64,000 bases of DNA from assembly GCF_042242105.1 (NCBI RefSeq), contig NC_092016.1:16272501-16336500 (forward strand). Reading direction: 5' to 3'. Shown in pieces: positions 1-11,821 of this stretch (positions are counted from its first letter, which is position 1; every line of letters starts with the position of its first letter). The position numbers and the translations under genes were made by a program. The notes under the pieces are model-generated. The model searched no databases and was not told the DNA's origin. It saw only the letters and a list, made by a program, of their open reading frames with translations. This DNA is from Pempheris klunzingeri (taxonomy: Eukaryota; Chordata; Actinopteri; Acropomatiformes; Pempheridae).

Positions 1-457
1 TGCACTAGTATGCACTGAGTGCCTCCGAGCCGTATTATACCCGTCTGTGATATCACTGTTGACTGTAGAACACTATTTGAGCATTCCTGTATTAATGCAG
101 TTAGAAACCTCACCGCTTCCATATGTGATGGTCACCACACAGTGTATTACAGCTATTTGTCCTCCACCTACATGGATTTTAAAACGTGTCCTTTTCAGTG
201 TGCAAAGATGCATTTTGCTGTTAAATTAGTTTTTTGTACATCTTTGGGATGATTGTTTGTGTGTGATCCCATTGTGTTCCACGTTGACATCAAACTAAAA
301 AAAGAAAACAGCTCAGGTTGAAGGGAGGTTTGAACTGAGGTGGAAATTTTTAACTATTGTGACACCAATTTCCATGAGAATGAAAATCCAACAGATTTCA
401 GTGTCAAAAGGACAAATATTTAAGCTTTAATGAAAAAAAGACAGGAGAGACTTAACA
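1..457. other. No gene recognised; possible 3' UTR of a convergent plus-strand gene
   Basis: No open frame here has recognisable homology or a splice pattern. A plus-strand AATAAA follows at 458-463, just before the minus-strand polyadenylation signal of rsbn1l. This stretch could therefore be the 3' UTR of a gene that enters from the left. In human, TMEM60 lies tail-to-tail with RSBN1L, which would fit, but no coding sequence is visible to test it. Confidence 0.3.
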
Positions 458-463
458 AATAAA
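458..463 (+). terminator. Candidate AATAAA polyadenylation signal, plus strand
   Basis: A perfect AATAAA hexamer on the plus strand. It lies 12 bases from the opposite-strand rsbn1l signal. It is meaningful only if 1-457 is a transcribed 3' UTR, which I cannot confirm. Confidence 0.3.
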
Positions 464-475
464 TGTTTTGAACCA

Positions 476-481
476 TTTATT
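476..481 (-). terminator. rsbn1l: rsbn1l polyadenylation signal
   Basis: The plus-strand TTTATT reads AATAAA on the minus strand, about 800 bases after the rsbn1l stop codon. No better signal is seen closer to the stop, so cleavage is expected near 455-465. Confidence 0.6.
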
Positions 482-1283
482 GAGAGGTTCTGATCAGAGT
501 ATAAATCACACTACCAAGTCTTATCTTAGGAAATAAAATGTATTTACAACAAAATTTTCACATACATTGGTTTCAAATAAAAACAGACAGGAAATGATAT
601 AAATAAGTTCTATGGAAAATAAAACTTGTCTTACAAAAAATATATGCAATTTCTGTATACATTTTCTCACATTGGTGCTAATAACATCTATACTGTACAG
701 TTTTGGTACATACAGTATCATTTACAGCCCTGTGTGAGTCAAACAACATCCAGTCTGAAAACAACTACTTGCTCCGGTTTTGGAGTGTTATGAACAACAA
801 ACCCCATCGAATAAAGCAACGCAGCCAAGAGGATTTCAGCAGGAGCTCGGTGACGTGCCGAAATGTCCCCAACAGTGAAAGTAGGTAACTCCTGTATCAG
901 GGAGTAAAGATGGTTGTTTTCAGATTGGCTAGTCCAGTACCTAAAATAGGTGCTTAAAGAGCGAAGCTAAGTAGTGCACAGGCACTGACACATGGGTCAC
1001 ATAACATTTTATATAGAGCCTACGTACATTCGCTAACAAACGTGAAGTGAGCTACTTAGCTTACATTCTTAGGCACTGATAAAATACTTGGAGAGCGCAT
1101 CCTCCGTTCACTACATCACTGGAGCAAGGTGGCTGTGTCTGCAAAGTAATGGAATGCACCCGCTCATCGATTACACATTAGACAGACCATCTGATGTTTG
1201 AGGGAACGATGCATTTTCAAATACTTTAACAAAGCCTCGGCGTAAGTTGTACAGTAAAAAAAGAAGACTAGACATCTAGACAT
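482..1283 (-). other. rsbn1l: Probable rsbn1l 3' UTR
   Basis: This AT-rich stretch runs from the rsbn1l stop to the minus-strand AATAAA. It has no convincing coding frame. The assignment is inferred from position only. Confidence 0.5.
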
Positions 1284-4200
1284 TCATATTAAGAAGTCTT
1301 TCTGTGTTTGGGGTGTGTGTGTTTTAAGGGGCTGTTTTAACGAGTGCTGCTGCGGCCGAGTGTCCTGTAGGGGCGTGGCAGGCTTCCCCTGCACTGTGTC
1401 CTTTACTTTTGGTCCTTTAGAGGGCACAACTGTCCGACTGTCAGATCCGGGCTTAGAGGAGGAGCCTCTAGAGTCACTGTGGTGGTGGGTCTTAGGCCTG
1501 CTGTCTGTGAAGGAAAGGGCCAGAGTTTGGTGAGCCTCCATCGGCTTAAAGAGGTCAAAGGTGATGAGCGTCCGTGGCTGTTTGTGTTCAGGTGGCGCAG
1601 GACCAGAGGTGGACTTCTTCTTTTCCTCTTTGCTGTTCACGTCTTTCTCCTTCTTTCCTTCTTTCTTAACCTGAATGTTTGCAGGTTTGGGAGTGCCCGT
1701 CTTCCCGTCTTCTCTCCCTGGCTTTGCCTGCGCACTCGACGTGTTGCCCTCCCTGTGCCCACTTTTCTCCTTCTTCCCGTGTGAAGACTTGTGTTTATGA
1801 GAGCAGGCGTCCCGGGCCTCCTCTCTGTCTGGCCGTGGGTGAGACGCTCCCTGTGTGCCTGCCTTCTCCTTATCGCTCCCTGTGTGCTCCTTCTCTCTCT
1901 TGATGTGGGGTTGCGCCTTTGAGTCCCACTCCTTGGCCCACTTCTCGTCTCTCTGTGCAGGCAGGGCCGTTTGAGACGCTTTACTGCCCTCTCTTGTCCG
2001 CTCCTCGTCCTCTTTTTTCCTCGTCTGCGACAGTGGCTGCGTCGATGTGGCGCCGTCTCTTCCTGCCTCAGCCTTCGCCTTCTCCTGCTCCCTCACCCTG
2101 TCCTTCTCTCTGTCCCTGTCTTTCCCCCTCTCCTTTTTATCCCGCTCCTTCTCTTTACTCCTGTCCTTATCCTTCTTCTCCTTAACCCTCTCCTTTTCAT
2201 CTCTCTCTTTCTTGCCTTTATCTTTTTCCTTTTTGATTTGCAGTGTGCTGTAAGTGCTCGTTATACCATCTTTAGTTTTCTCTTTGAGACCGTGACCCGG
2301 TACCGTTTGCCTCTGCCTCTCTTCCTCTACATCATTCTCCTTCCTAACTTGCTGTAGTGACTTTAAGGATACACTGTCCACCCCACCCTCCTCATGGCCC
2401 TTCTGCGGTGCCTGGCATGTGTCTGCACCTCCCTCTCCCCCTCCCGTGCCCTCCTCTTTCTCATCTTCCTCAGCTTTAGGCTCCGTTAGTGTGTGAGTGA
2501 CGACACCGTCGTCTCTCTCCTTCTTGGCCAAAGGTAGAGACGGTGTCGTTGACGGCTCCTTCGTCTCAGCTCTGTTCTCGTGCTCTTCCTCCTTGAAAAT
2601 CTGTGTCGGAGTGTGTGAGGGCCGCCCCTCCCTTCTCTCAGCATCCTCATCCTCCATCTTCGTCACTGTCTGCACAGCAGGGCCACACTCCTTCCCCTCG
2701 ATCTCCTCGTCTTTCTCCTCTTCTTTAATATGAAGTGTTACTTCTGCACACTTCTCTTCTTCCTTCACTACCACCTCCTCCTCCTCCTCGTCTTCTTCCT
2801 CCTCCTCGTCCTCCTCCTCCTCTTCTTCTTCCTCCTCTTCCTCCTTCTCTTCGTGTTGGTGATACTGTTTGAGTCGGATATGCCAGGCCAGACTACAGAC
2901 AGCAGACACAGTTTTGAACTGGTGGACGACTCCTCTGGGAATGAAGTAGATGTCATCGTGGTAGAGTTGTATTCGGGCGTATCGGATCCCCTCCCTCCTC
3001 AGCTGGTTGAGCTTCGCATCATCGATCCACTGCACACACTGTGGAGGCAGTGACAGGAGCGCATGAGATTCAGGAGAAAACATTTTGATTCTTGCATGGT
3101 ACAGAGAAAGAACTGATTCTGGTCGTGTAGCGCACAGAGGAATTCCTCCACTCTAATTGATCACAGAGAAAATGTGGCTTATTGAAGGTCAAAGAGCAGC
3201 TCTGGATCTTCTTTTTGGCAATTGGAGCTGCATTACTGGTACATTTCATGATACAATACAACAAGCTGTAAACACCAACAATCAGTCTTAGCTCTGTTTT
3301 TGATCCCTGTATCCATCTCCTTAGCTGCTCAATATTCCACAGTGTTCACCAGCTAGACACGAACTCTGTCTTTGGTTTGGTGCTGAGTAGGTAGCGTGCA
3401 GTTGTTTATCAGAGCTTTTTTTTTTTTAAACTAGAAACATTTGCCTGCTGCTGTAAAGCAGGATTGATGAAAGTGGTGAGAGTGAACCGAGCTCAGGCCG
3501 TAAAACTAAAACAATGAGCTGAAACACATGATAAAGCATAGCAGAGCTGAAGAGTTTGGTGGTGATTATTTGCAGATTCTTGACTAGAAGGAAATTACAC
3601 CTAGTAATAATTTGATTTATTCTAACATTCGTGTAGCTTTAAAGGATTTTTGATACATTTGATCTGACAAGTAGAAAAAAAATCTGTGTATCCCACTGTG
3701 TCCTACTAAACACGATTACTGAATCGGACCCACCTGAGACAGCGGAGGTTCGTGGAGGTCCAGCTGCAGCCTCATGACCACATCTGGGAAATCTCCAGCA
3801 TGGAAACACACAACATCTTTGGTGATCCGGGCAGGAGCGTCACTGCTGGAAGGCAATAAAAAGTCCCGCTTTAGAAGTTGTCAATGAAACAAGACACTGT
3901 GAGATTGAAATGCGCCTAAAGTGTATCATTTCACAGTATCCGTACATCTGTGCACAAGTATTGTGTTCCTACTAAAGCCAACCTGCTGCTACCTGTTGTC
4001 GTCATGTTTTATTACACTGTGCTGCCTGTCTTACCTTTTTAATATTTTTTTACTGTCTACGGTGGCAAACCAAAGGTGTTTTATCATCGTTATCTGGGCA
4101 GCACAGCTGTTAGGTTGTATTCTACCCAAAAGTGTACAAGTGTATGTGTTTGTGCTGTGTGTGATAAGGTACAAAAATTAATTTTTATTTGGTACTCACT

Positions 4201-7200
4201 CCTCTCCGCAGCGTACAGCCTTCAGCACGCCAACAGCGGCAGTAGTTTGTCTCTCAAACCCCTGACCGATGTGGTCGGCGTGGGCTCTCGTCCGGTCCTC
4301 AAACAACATCTCCCTGGGCTCACTGGCTCTGGGTAGATACTGCAAGTTCTTTATCTCATTGGTGGACCTGAAAAACATTTATTCACAACAGTCAGGAGAT
4401 GTTCAAGACATGGTTAAATACCTGCACATGTCATGTGGTGTTCAGAGATAAGATGGAAGTATTTCACTGGTTTCTCTTCATCAGCTTTACTTTTTAAATG
4501 GAAGATGCTGGTTAGACAATGACACCTGTGCACTGGCAAACATTTACACAGTCAACATGTCAGCCCACCTTTTCCTTTTGAAGGGTGATTTTGGCATGTC
4601 TGCCATAGGGATCATCTGTTCACCGGGTCTGACCCACATGATGGGGCCGTCGTCGCTCTCAGTGGGGCTCTGCAGCCGCAGGCTGGAGAACGTTCCCCAG
4701 GGCAGAGTCCGCTGTGTGAACACAGGGTGAGTAACTCTAAGTTATGTAATGACTCGTAACCACACACAGGGAACAGAGGGACAGACGTTAACACGTCCGC
4801 AGGCTGTAAGAGTGTGACAAAACAAACACACTAACCACCAGAAAGGGAGATTCCTCTAACATGCTGATGAACTCGGGGAAGTAGTCTCCAACCTCTTCAT
4901 CCACAGCCCCGACCAGACTGACCTGCCGCATGGCCCCGGCACGGTAGGTTCCCTGGGAATATGTCCGCTTCACCTGCAGGGGGACCACAGAGAGGACAGA
5001 TCAGACTGCCGCCCAGCTGGTATGAAAATATCACACTCTGACAGGTGTAAAACTGAACAGGATGTGTACGTCACTGCCAGATGAGAGGTTATTTAAAAGC
5101 AGCATACGCACCTCCTCCAGATAACATGTTTGTCTAACAGTTGAGGCTGGCACTGTCAGTGTGTTCTTAACATAAATGGCGGGACCTTTCGAGTGCACCC
5201 GCCTTCACTAAAGCCGCGTTTCCACCGGCACGACTCGACTCGGCACGGTTTAGGTTGCGTTTCCACCGGCCCTAGTTCCTGGTACCAGGTACTATTTTAG
5301 TACCTCCTCGGCCGGGGTTCCAAGCGAGCTGATTCGAGATGACAATGCGACGTCACCAGACTGCAGGCCACTGATTGGCCAGGGAGCGGCGTCACTTGAG
5401 TCATGAGAGCGACTATCAAACCCGCCGTTTTTAAAACCCTGGAAACAGAGACCGAGCATTGTTATTATTTCTGTGAACGAGGTAAACGGATACACGCAAA
5501 ACAAACGCTCCACGTCCTTTGTGTTGTGTTTGTTTGTGCCGTATACAAATTACGCTACCGGAGTTTCAGCCCGCCTTGCTATGACGACCCCGCCCACGTT
5601 TGAGGTGGTACCTGGTGTAATGGAAACACAACCGTACCGTGCCGAGTCGAGTCGAGTAGGGCCAAGTCGTGCTGGTGGAAACGCGGCTTAAAGCACTCAT
5701 TAAGAGTCTGTTTGGTAGTTAACAGGATTCAGGTCTTTGGGGGAACTGTTGCTCTGTAGAACAAAAGACTGAAACGCCTTACAGAGAAATTTTCACACAC
5801 AGGATTATACTATAAATCTAGACATCAGGTTCACATGGAGACATTTTGGCTCCGCTGAATGAACTTGAACAGTGTGAGGGGGATTTCATGGAGCAGAGCA
5901 GCCTTTATTACGTGGCAGAATCAGGGGGATTCAACTCTACTCATTTTAAGTTTCGGTTTGTAGTACTGTAATGTAACATACTGCAAGGTGTACCAGATGT
6001 GTTGTGTGTGAGTGAGATGGACAACACAAGATGGAACAGGTGCTGTTAATGATGTGTTCACTACATGAGCTCCAGTTATATTGTATTTAAGCTGTAATGT
6101 CATTCGGCCTGATGGATAGTTAACACAGTCAAGAAAATATACATGACTATGGAATATATACATATTACACGTAGTACGCTCAGGTCATCTTTCTGGACTC
6201 CCAGCATGCTTTACATTATGAGTTTAATGTGTTTCTGGATCAAGCGGAGGTTTTACTTCCCTGGAGGCCACATTAAAGCTACATGAGGCCGTCTTTTTCC
6301 CCATAATTGCTCGTCTTTTTAAACTACATGTATGTTGGCTTGTTATTAGCTGTGGAAGCGACAGGGTTTCTGGCTGCTTCTTCTTCTTCTCGCTGCTAAA
6401 TGCTTTTGGTGACAATTATGACAGACCTTGACCTGGTATACAGCCGTCTTTTTTACTGCCTTTCTTCCTTCACCTCATTCCCTCCTAATGTGCTGTAGGT
6501 TCTGTTCTTTTCTGCACTTTACACTTATTCTAATCATTGCTGTGCTTATTCTGTATTTATTATTATTGACTGTTGTTTGAAAGCCAAAATACTCCTCTGG
6601 GAAATTAAACATTTGTCTACACACACAACAATAAAGTACAATATCCTCTGTACTATCCTACATGTAGAATAAGAGGAGATGTACAGTACAAGTGACGGTG
6701 AAACCAATGAATGAAAGATACTATTGTGGTTATGAATTACAAACAATGAAAAAATACAATGTGTGAACTGTATTACAGAGTATTTCTGCTCATAGATGTG
6801 ATAACAACAGTGGGAGTACGAGTTAAATCTCAGTCTTTTAACAATAGATAATGAAACCAGACACTGACTGAATTGATGTCCCTCTAAGTGTTTATTTAGT
6901 TACTGCAAACGTGTTTATGTTGAAGAAAAGACATTAAATAAGCGGAGCAGAATAAAACCACTTCTTATGAATCTAAATGTTAGCACAGGTAAAACAGTGT
7001 GGCAGAAAGTCGAATGAATGTTTGAACGCTGAAACCATATTTCATCTATTCTGGAGTTTGTGACTCTGAAGACAGTCGACCAGACCACCATCGCTCTATT
7101 TCATTATGATTTATTTTATTCCATTGTACCCTACTCTCTGTAGAGGCATGGCATACTTTGTGATTAATTTTGTGTGCATTAAACATGTGCCATGACAAAG

Positions 7201-10200
7201 AAGGAGCATGAACACCGGACACATCCCAGACCCCCAACGTTTGGCCTGAATGAAGACAGAAACTGTAAGCTCTTTTTTTTTTAATCTTAAATAAGACTAG
7301 TTTAGTCACTAGTTCTACCACATCCAAGATATGAATACTAAATTTCATTTTAACTAAATTCTCTCTTGATGTGCACTTGACTTTGTTCACTATGTGAACA
7401 CTCCAATAAAAATAGTTTAAAAAGAAAACTGAAAAAGTCACAACATGCTGCAGCATCACAAGATGCTATTTGAGCTCTAAAATGGTGAAAAATCAAAGAC
7501 CACAAGGGTCAGTGACACACGGCACGCAGCAGCAAAATACTGTGATGAAAACTGTGTTGTTTTATTAAAACGTGCATATTTCAGGCTTTATAGCTATTCA
7601 ATAAAATACATGTAATACTGTGGCCATCGCTCCCACACGTAGGCTTAGTGTCAGTAGAAACTCTTGATTCTGACACATTATGTCCGTCTGACAGCAAACG
7701 CAGTCATGAAACAATCACTCTCAACTCGAGGGGCGCTGAACACGGCTGCTTCACCAGCTCAACGCTGTTTGCTGGCATGGAAAACACACTCCATATCATC
7801 AAGTGACGCTAAGCCCAAACCCGCTAAATTAAGAAAATATGCCAGCAGTTGTATCGACTTTGGTTTTATTGAGAACAGCGACAGGATGAAATGCACCATC
7901 TGTCCTACGTTGGTAGCAGAGGAAGTCATGATGCCAGACGAGCTGAAGCAATATCTGATTACAAAGCGCTCGGAGTATCAGTACAATCAGGAGAGAGACC
8001 TTGGAAACATTTTCTTCCTAGTGAGGGGTCCCTGTCCTGAATAATTTTAGGTTTTCCTGACCTAAATAGATTCTCTCAACGTCTAAAAACATGTTCAAAT
8101 GATGCTAGAATACAAACTGTGATTAAGGTGAAGCATGGACACAATTTCTGCCTTTAATAATGTTGCAAGTTTAAATATTTACAAAATATTAATACATCAT
8201 TTGAGTAATAGTTGATGTTAAAGGAACTATTTTACTTTAAAACAACAGCTTGAATTCATTTTGATGGTGGGCTGCACTGACTTGTAATAGGCAGAATGGC
8301 GCCTCTTTAGTTTCCACTCTGAACGCATGTAGAGCACAGTGGTGTACCGACAGTTAGAGCTGCAACAATTGGTCGAATAATCGATTAGTCGTCAACTGAT
8401 AAATTAATCTGCAACTATTCTGATAATCAATTAATTGTTTTGGGTAATTTTTTAAGAAAAAATATCTAAATTTTATGATTTCAGTTCTTAAATGTGCCTA
8501 ATGTCTGGTTTCTTTACTCCTCTATGATAGTAAACTGAATTTCTTTGGGTTGTGGACAAACTAGACATTTGAAGACGTCACCATGAGCTTTTAGAAACAG
8601 TGATCAACATTTCTCACAACTTTCTGACATTTTATACACCAAACAACTAATGGATTAATTGAGAAAATGGTCGACAGATTAATCGATGATTTAAATAATC
8701 GTTAGTTGCAGCTTTACTGACCAACTGGCATACCAGGACAAATCCTGGTTTTCACCAGCCGTCACCAACGCTCTCTGCGAGCCTGCTGTTCAGAGTGCAC
8801 ATGAGAGCGTGCCGCGGGTCCCTCTACCAAACCCAAAAGTCTTGCTTTAATATGTTCCGAACGCATGAGCAGGTGGGAAACACCATTTTAAGTCTCATAT
8901 GAAAAAACGGAGACAAAATATTAAAGTGGGGGAGTCTTGTGCCGTTTCATGAAAGATTCTTTCTACAATCCTTTAAAAAAGCACATATCCCAGGAGTTAA
9001 CATTAACAAAGAGAACGACATTCTTTAAAATGAACAAGTCAAACACTCTAAAGACTATCACTGAGAAGCAACAACAACAACAACACAAACCATCCACAAC
9101 TGAAGAGACGAGGATTTATGTTTATCTTCTAACTTTTGGTGCCCAGGGAACTGATCTGACTCTCCAGAAAACCAAAACTAATAATACAAACCAAAGCAGC
9201 AACGAAAAGTAATAGTGAATGCAGACGCTATCGCCTTAACAAAGCAAACAATAACTTTTTTCCCCCCCAACTCACAGATTATTATTAAACTTTCTTCTGA
9301 ATTATCTTCAGAGGCTGACATGAAAGCACAACTCCCATTGAAGGTGCAGTAATTCTCAACAGCCACTCAAACGGAGGAGTTTTTCAAGAAACCATTAAGT
9401 TAAGTGACAACCAGAGTGACACACACACCATTAGGGCTCACTGCTCCACTAGAAAACCTGGACGCTGAAACACTTTGAATGCAGGGGTAAAATGAAAAGC
9501 TCCACCCATCTGGACAGAGACAGACACACAAATGACCTCAGAACACACACACAGAAAAACTGTTCATGTGTTGTGTCGGCTTGTAGCAGTTGAGTCTGTG
9601 CTGCTCACACCTCCAGACTACAAACCGACACCTCACAGAGCGTTCGCCATCCTCTAACACACTGACTCTTCTTACTATGTCATTCACCAAAGAGAGCAAA
9701 AACAACACACACAAAAACAACCACCTTTACCTGAGAGTGGAAGTTGACCATGGTTGTCGTCTCTATGTCTTTCTTCCCGAGCACCTCCATCTTTACTGGC
9801 GCATTGGGGAACTTGTAGGAGAAGTAGTCCAGGAAGTCTGGGAGGTAGGACGCCGCACCGTGGATGATCCCCATCACAAAAATTGCAGCCTGGTTCTCGT
9901 CCTCGCTGAACGACAGGGTCACAAACTCCTGGGCGAAACGCTGCATCTCAGCTGGAGACAGACTGGCGAGCTGCTCGGAGTAGGCGTGCGCCACAGATGC
10001 CCCTCCGTTGGCCTGCTGCTCGATGTGGATCAGATGGCCAAACTCCAGACCGGGCAGGCCCGGCACTGGGGTGCAGTGGAGCGGGGAGCTGTAGGCGAGC
10101 CTGTCCCTGACCATGGAGGTGATGGAGGCGGAGGTAGCGGCAGTAAGAGGAGGATCCTGGTGGTGTGGCGCTGCGGTGGTGTGGAGTAGACCGCTGCTGT

Positions 10201-11670
10201 TCCCATTGATTCGACTGAGGAACTCGGGCAGACCCAGAGACACTCCCGAACATGTCGTCTGGCACGAGCGATGATACATTTTGGGCCTGCTATGTCTCTC
10301 CTTCACCCGCTCGCCATCTTTGTGCTTCTTTTTCTTCTTCTTCTTGAGTTTCTTCAGCAGGAGGTCTTCCTCTGAGCCAGTTTTCAGCTTCTCCTTGGAC
10401 TCTGTGGAGGAAAAAGAGACATTTTTACAGAGTTAGTTCAATGTTGTGCAACATTTGAGGCCTATCATACATGACTGGAGGTGACTATTTGAGGATTACA
10501 TCTGTAAACGTGAGGACGTTTGCTCAGCTAGGTTGTGTTTAAATGTAACTGTACATTAATGTATGTAAAGTGTTTATAATCTGCAGGAACTTTAAATGTT
10601 TAAAAATAAAACATTTAATCATACAAGACTCTGCTGCTCTGCTTTGACTTGCTCTCTAAAATCAGTATTGAGAGTAAGTGACTTGAACTAAGTTGCCTCA
10701 GTCTCACCTCCAACACTGTAAAACACATTTAAGACACTAATGTGACCCAAAGTTATCCCAAAATGACGAGAATCGACTTTTCAGCCCGACCTTTCTGTGC
10801 AGAAACCACGTCCCCGTTTTCTCTTGCAATGTCATGCACAGGTGGCAATTTGTGATTTTTCCACTCTTTGCTCTTCTCCTTTTTCTTCTCCCTGTCCTTC
10901 TCCTTCACACGGTGATCTGAGGGAAGCAGCAGAGGAGACACGGAGAGGTGAAATGCTGCTTCATGCATGCGGAGCAACACGACTGACGAGCAAACATTTC
11001 CACGTGTGTGTATATCACCATCTGGGCCTAATAAATACTGGGGCCTGTGGTGGGGGAAATTATGTAATAATGTACTAAATCATGTAGTCGCAGCGCTGCT
11101 TCAGCTGCAGTGTTGGATGTGAGTGTGAGGCGGTGTGTCAGGGGGCTGTGGGGAGCGGGCTGGCTCTGCTGTCCTACCTCTCTGGAGCGTTTTCACGTCG
11201 CCGTTCTCGGTCTTTGTATGGCAGCTAGCTGGGCTCACTCTCTCCACACCAGCGGCGGAGCTCCGCTGCGCCTCGCTGCTTTTCTCCTTCTCCTTGTGCC
11301 GCTTCTCTTTCGCCTTCTTCACTTTGGGAGGCGACGCCAGGAAGTTGCTGATTTTGAAGATTTTCCGAGCGGGAGTCGCTGGCACCGCGGCGGCGGCGGT
11401 GGAGTGGCTCGCCTTGGCCGGGCCGAAACTCCATTTCGCTGGGCTCCCACAACTCTGCTTCCCGTTGTGTTTTTCCCCTGCGCACACCTCTCCGTTCAGT
11501 TTCCTGTGCTTCAGGCCCTTCTCCTCCACCCGGACCTTCTTAGGGGCCGGTGGGTAAATGTCGCTGGAAGACTGCGGTCGGCTCTCCGGCGGCCGTTTAG
11601 CTATCAGGGGTTTGGGGGAATTTGTTTTGCTGTTTGCTGCGAAATGCATGGAGTCCACGGCCTCGGCCAT
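1284..11670 (-). CDS. rsbn1l: Round spermatid basic protein 1-like (JmjC-like, KDM9 family)
   Basis: Eight coding exons join in phase: 11670-11178, 10916-10791, 10401-9731, 4973-4836, 4711-4569, 4367-4200, 3845-3734 and 3038-1284. They give about 1,201 residues. The start is the ATG at 11668-11670 in an AAGATGG context. Exons 3-7 carry the conserved family core, including [12 protein letters not shown] (an H-x-E near residue 332), [33 protein letters not shown] and [19 protein letters not shown]1 relatives are reported nuclear Fe(II)/2-oxoglutarate demethylases acting on H4K20me2. The wording of the core favours RSBN1L over RSBN1. The N-terminus is basic and disordered. The last exon starts with [17 protein letters not shown] and then runs into about 530 residues of Glu/Lys/Ser-rich tail, so the protein is much longer than human RSBN1L (about 846 residues, from memory). 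Exon 7 has a CAGCAG tandem acceptor. The 4.8-kb intron 3 contains a MITE, a zinc-finger pseudogene and a hAT-like MITE. Confidence 0.93.
2770..2862 (-). repeat. Glu/Asp codon run within rsbn1l
   Basis: Imperfect CTC/TCC/TTC triplets on the plus strand encode a near-uninterrupted Glu/Asp run on the minus strand, directly after the conserved [11 protein letters not shown] segment. Such triplet tracts often vary in length, so this stretch may be polymorphic. Confidence 0.85.
5211..5689. mobile_element. MITE-like DNA element with GC-rich terminal inverted repeats
   Basis: The left end AAGCCGCGTTTCCACC (5211-5226) is exactly inverted at 5674-5689. The similarity continues inward, with CACGACT and a CGAGTC-rich block ending GGCACGGT on both sides. 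Length is 479 bases and no transposase frame is convincing. The element lies in rsbn1l intron 3, between exons 3 and 4. A CGAC/CGAGTC-rich subterminal zone is repeated near both ends. I cannot name the superfamily, and the target-site duplication is not clear. Confidence 0.75.
7293..7340. repeat. 48-bp dispersed repeat, copy 1
   Basis: The stretch beginning AAGACTAGTTTAGTCACTAG recurs at 12876-12923 with only about two differences in 48 bases. The flanks are unlike. This copy lies in rsbn1l intron 3. The family is unknown. Confidence 0.7.
7664..8044 (+). pseudogene. ZBED5/FAM200-like (hAT-derived) zinc-finger fragment
   Basis: A 126-codon frame contains [14 protein letters not shown], then CTIC, then [17 protein letters not shown]. 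This follows the layout of the BED-like finger in ZBED5/FAM200-type proteins, which come from hAT transposases (pattern KY..YI.FGF, CxxC, MxPSKLKRHLxTKHPEY). Both distal histidines are replaced here (LKQYL and TKRSEY), so zinc binding should be lost. The frame stops soon after the finger and no transposase body follows. It is antisense within rsbn1l intron 3. I read it as a decayed retrocopy or transposon remnant. Confidence 0.55.
8355..8716. mobile_element. hAT-like teleost MITE with AGAGCTGCAAC/GTTGCAGCT ends
   Basis: The left end GAGCTGCAAC matches the right-end GTTGCAGCT in inverted orientation. Multiple inverted ATCGATTA/TAATCGAT motifs follow at both ends. The middle contains the TAGTAAACTGAATTTCTTTG and GACGTCACC segments typical of an abundant fish MITE family. 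It is non-coding and lies in rsbn1l intron 3. Confidence 0.75.
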
Positions 11671-11800
11671 CTTGGAAGTTTCTATTTTTTACGGTCAGAC
11701 GTAACTGGTGCGTGAGAGCCAGGCCGGGGGCGGGGCCAGGGCAGTGACGTAGGACGCACGGATAAGGAGGAGGAGGAGGAAGAGGAGGAGGGAGAGCAAG

Positions 11801-11821
11801 CAGCAGCAGCAGCAGCAGCAG
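11801..11821. repeat. (CAG)n triplet run upstream of rsbn1l
   Basis: Seven CAG units follow a GGA/GAG-rich purine block (11766-11795), 130-155 bases upstream of the rsbn1l start codon. On the minus strand this would be CTG units in the 5' UTR or proximal promoter. Confidence 0.9.

Noticed and set aside
1479-2753. Several plus-strand frames rich in Leu, Ser and Phe opposite the rsbn1l last exon
   Set aside because: They are shadows of the Glu/Lys-rich coding strand; repeat triplets keep the opposite frames open.
5292-5691. Open frames of 66-73 codons on both strands
   Set aside because: They lie inside the MITE and have no protein resemblance.
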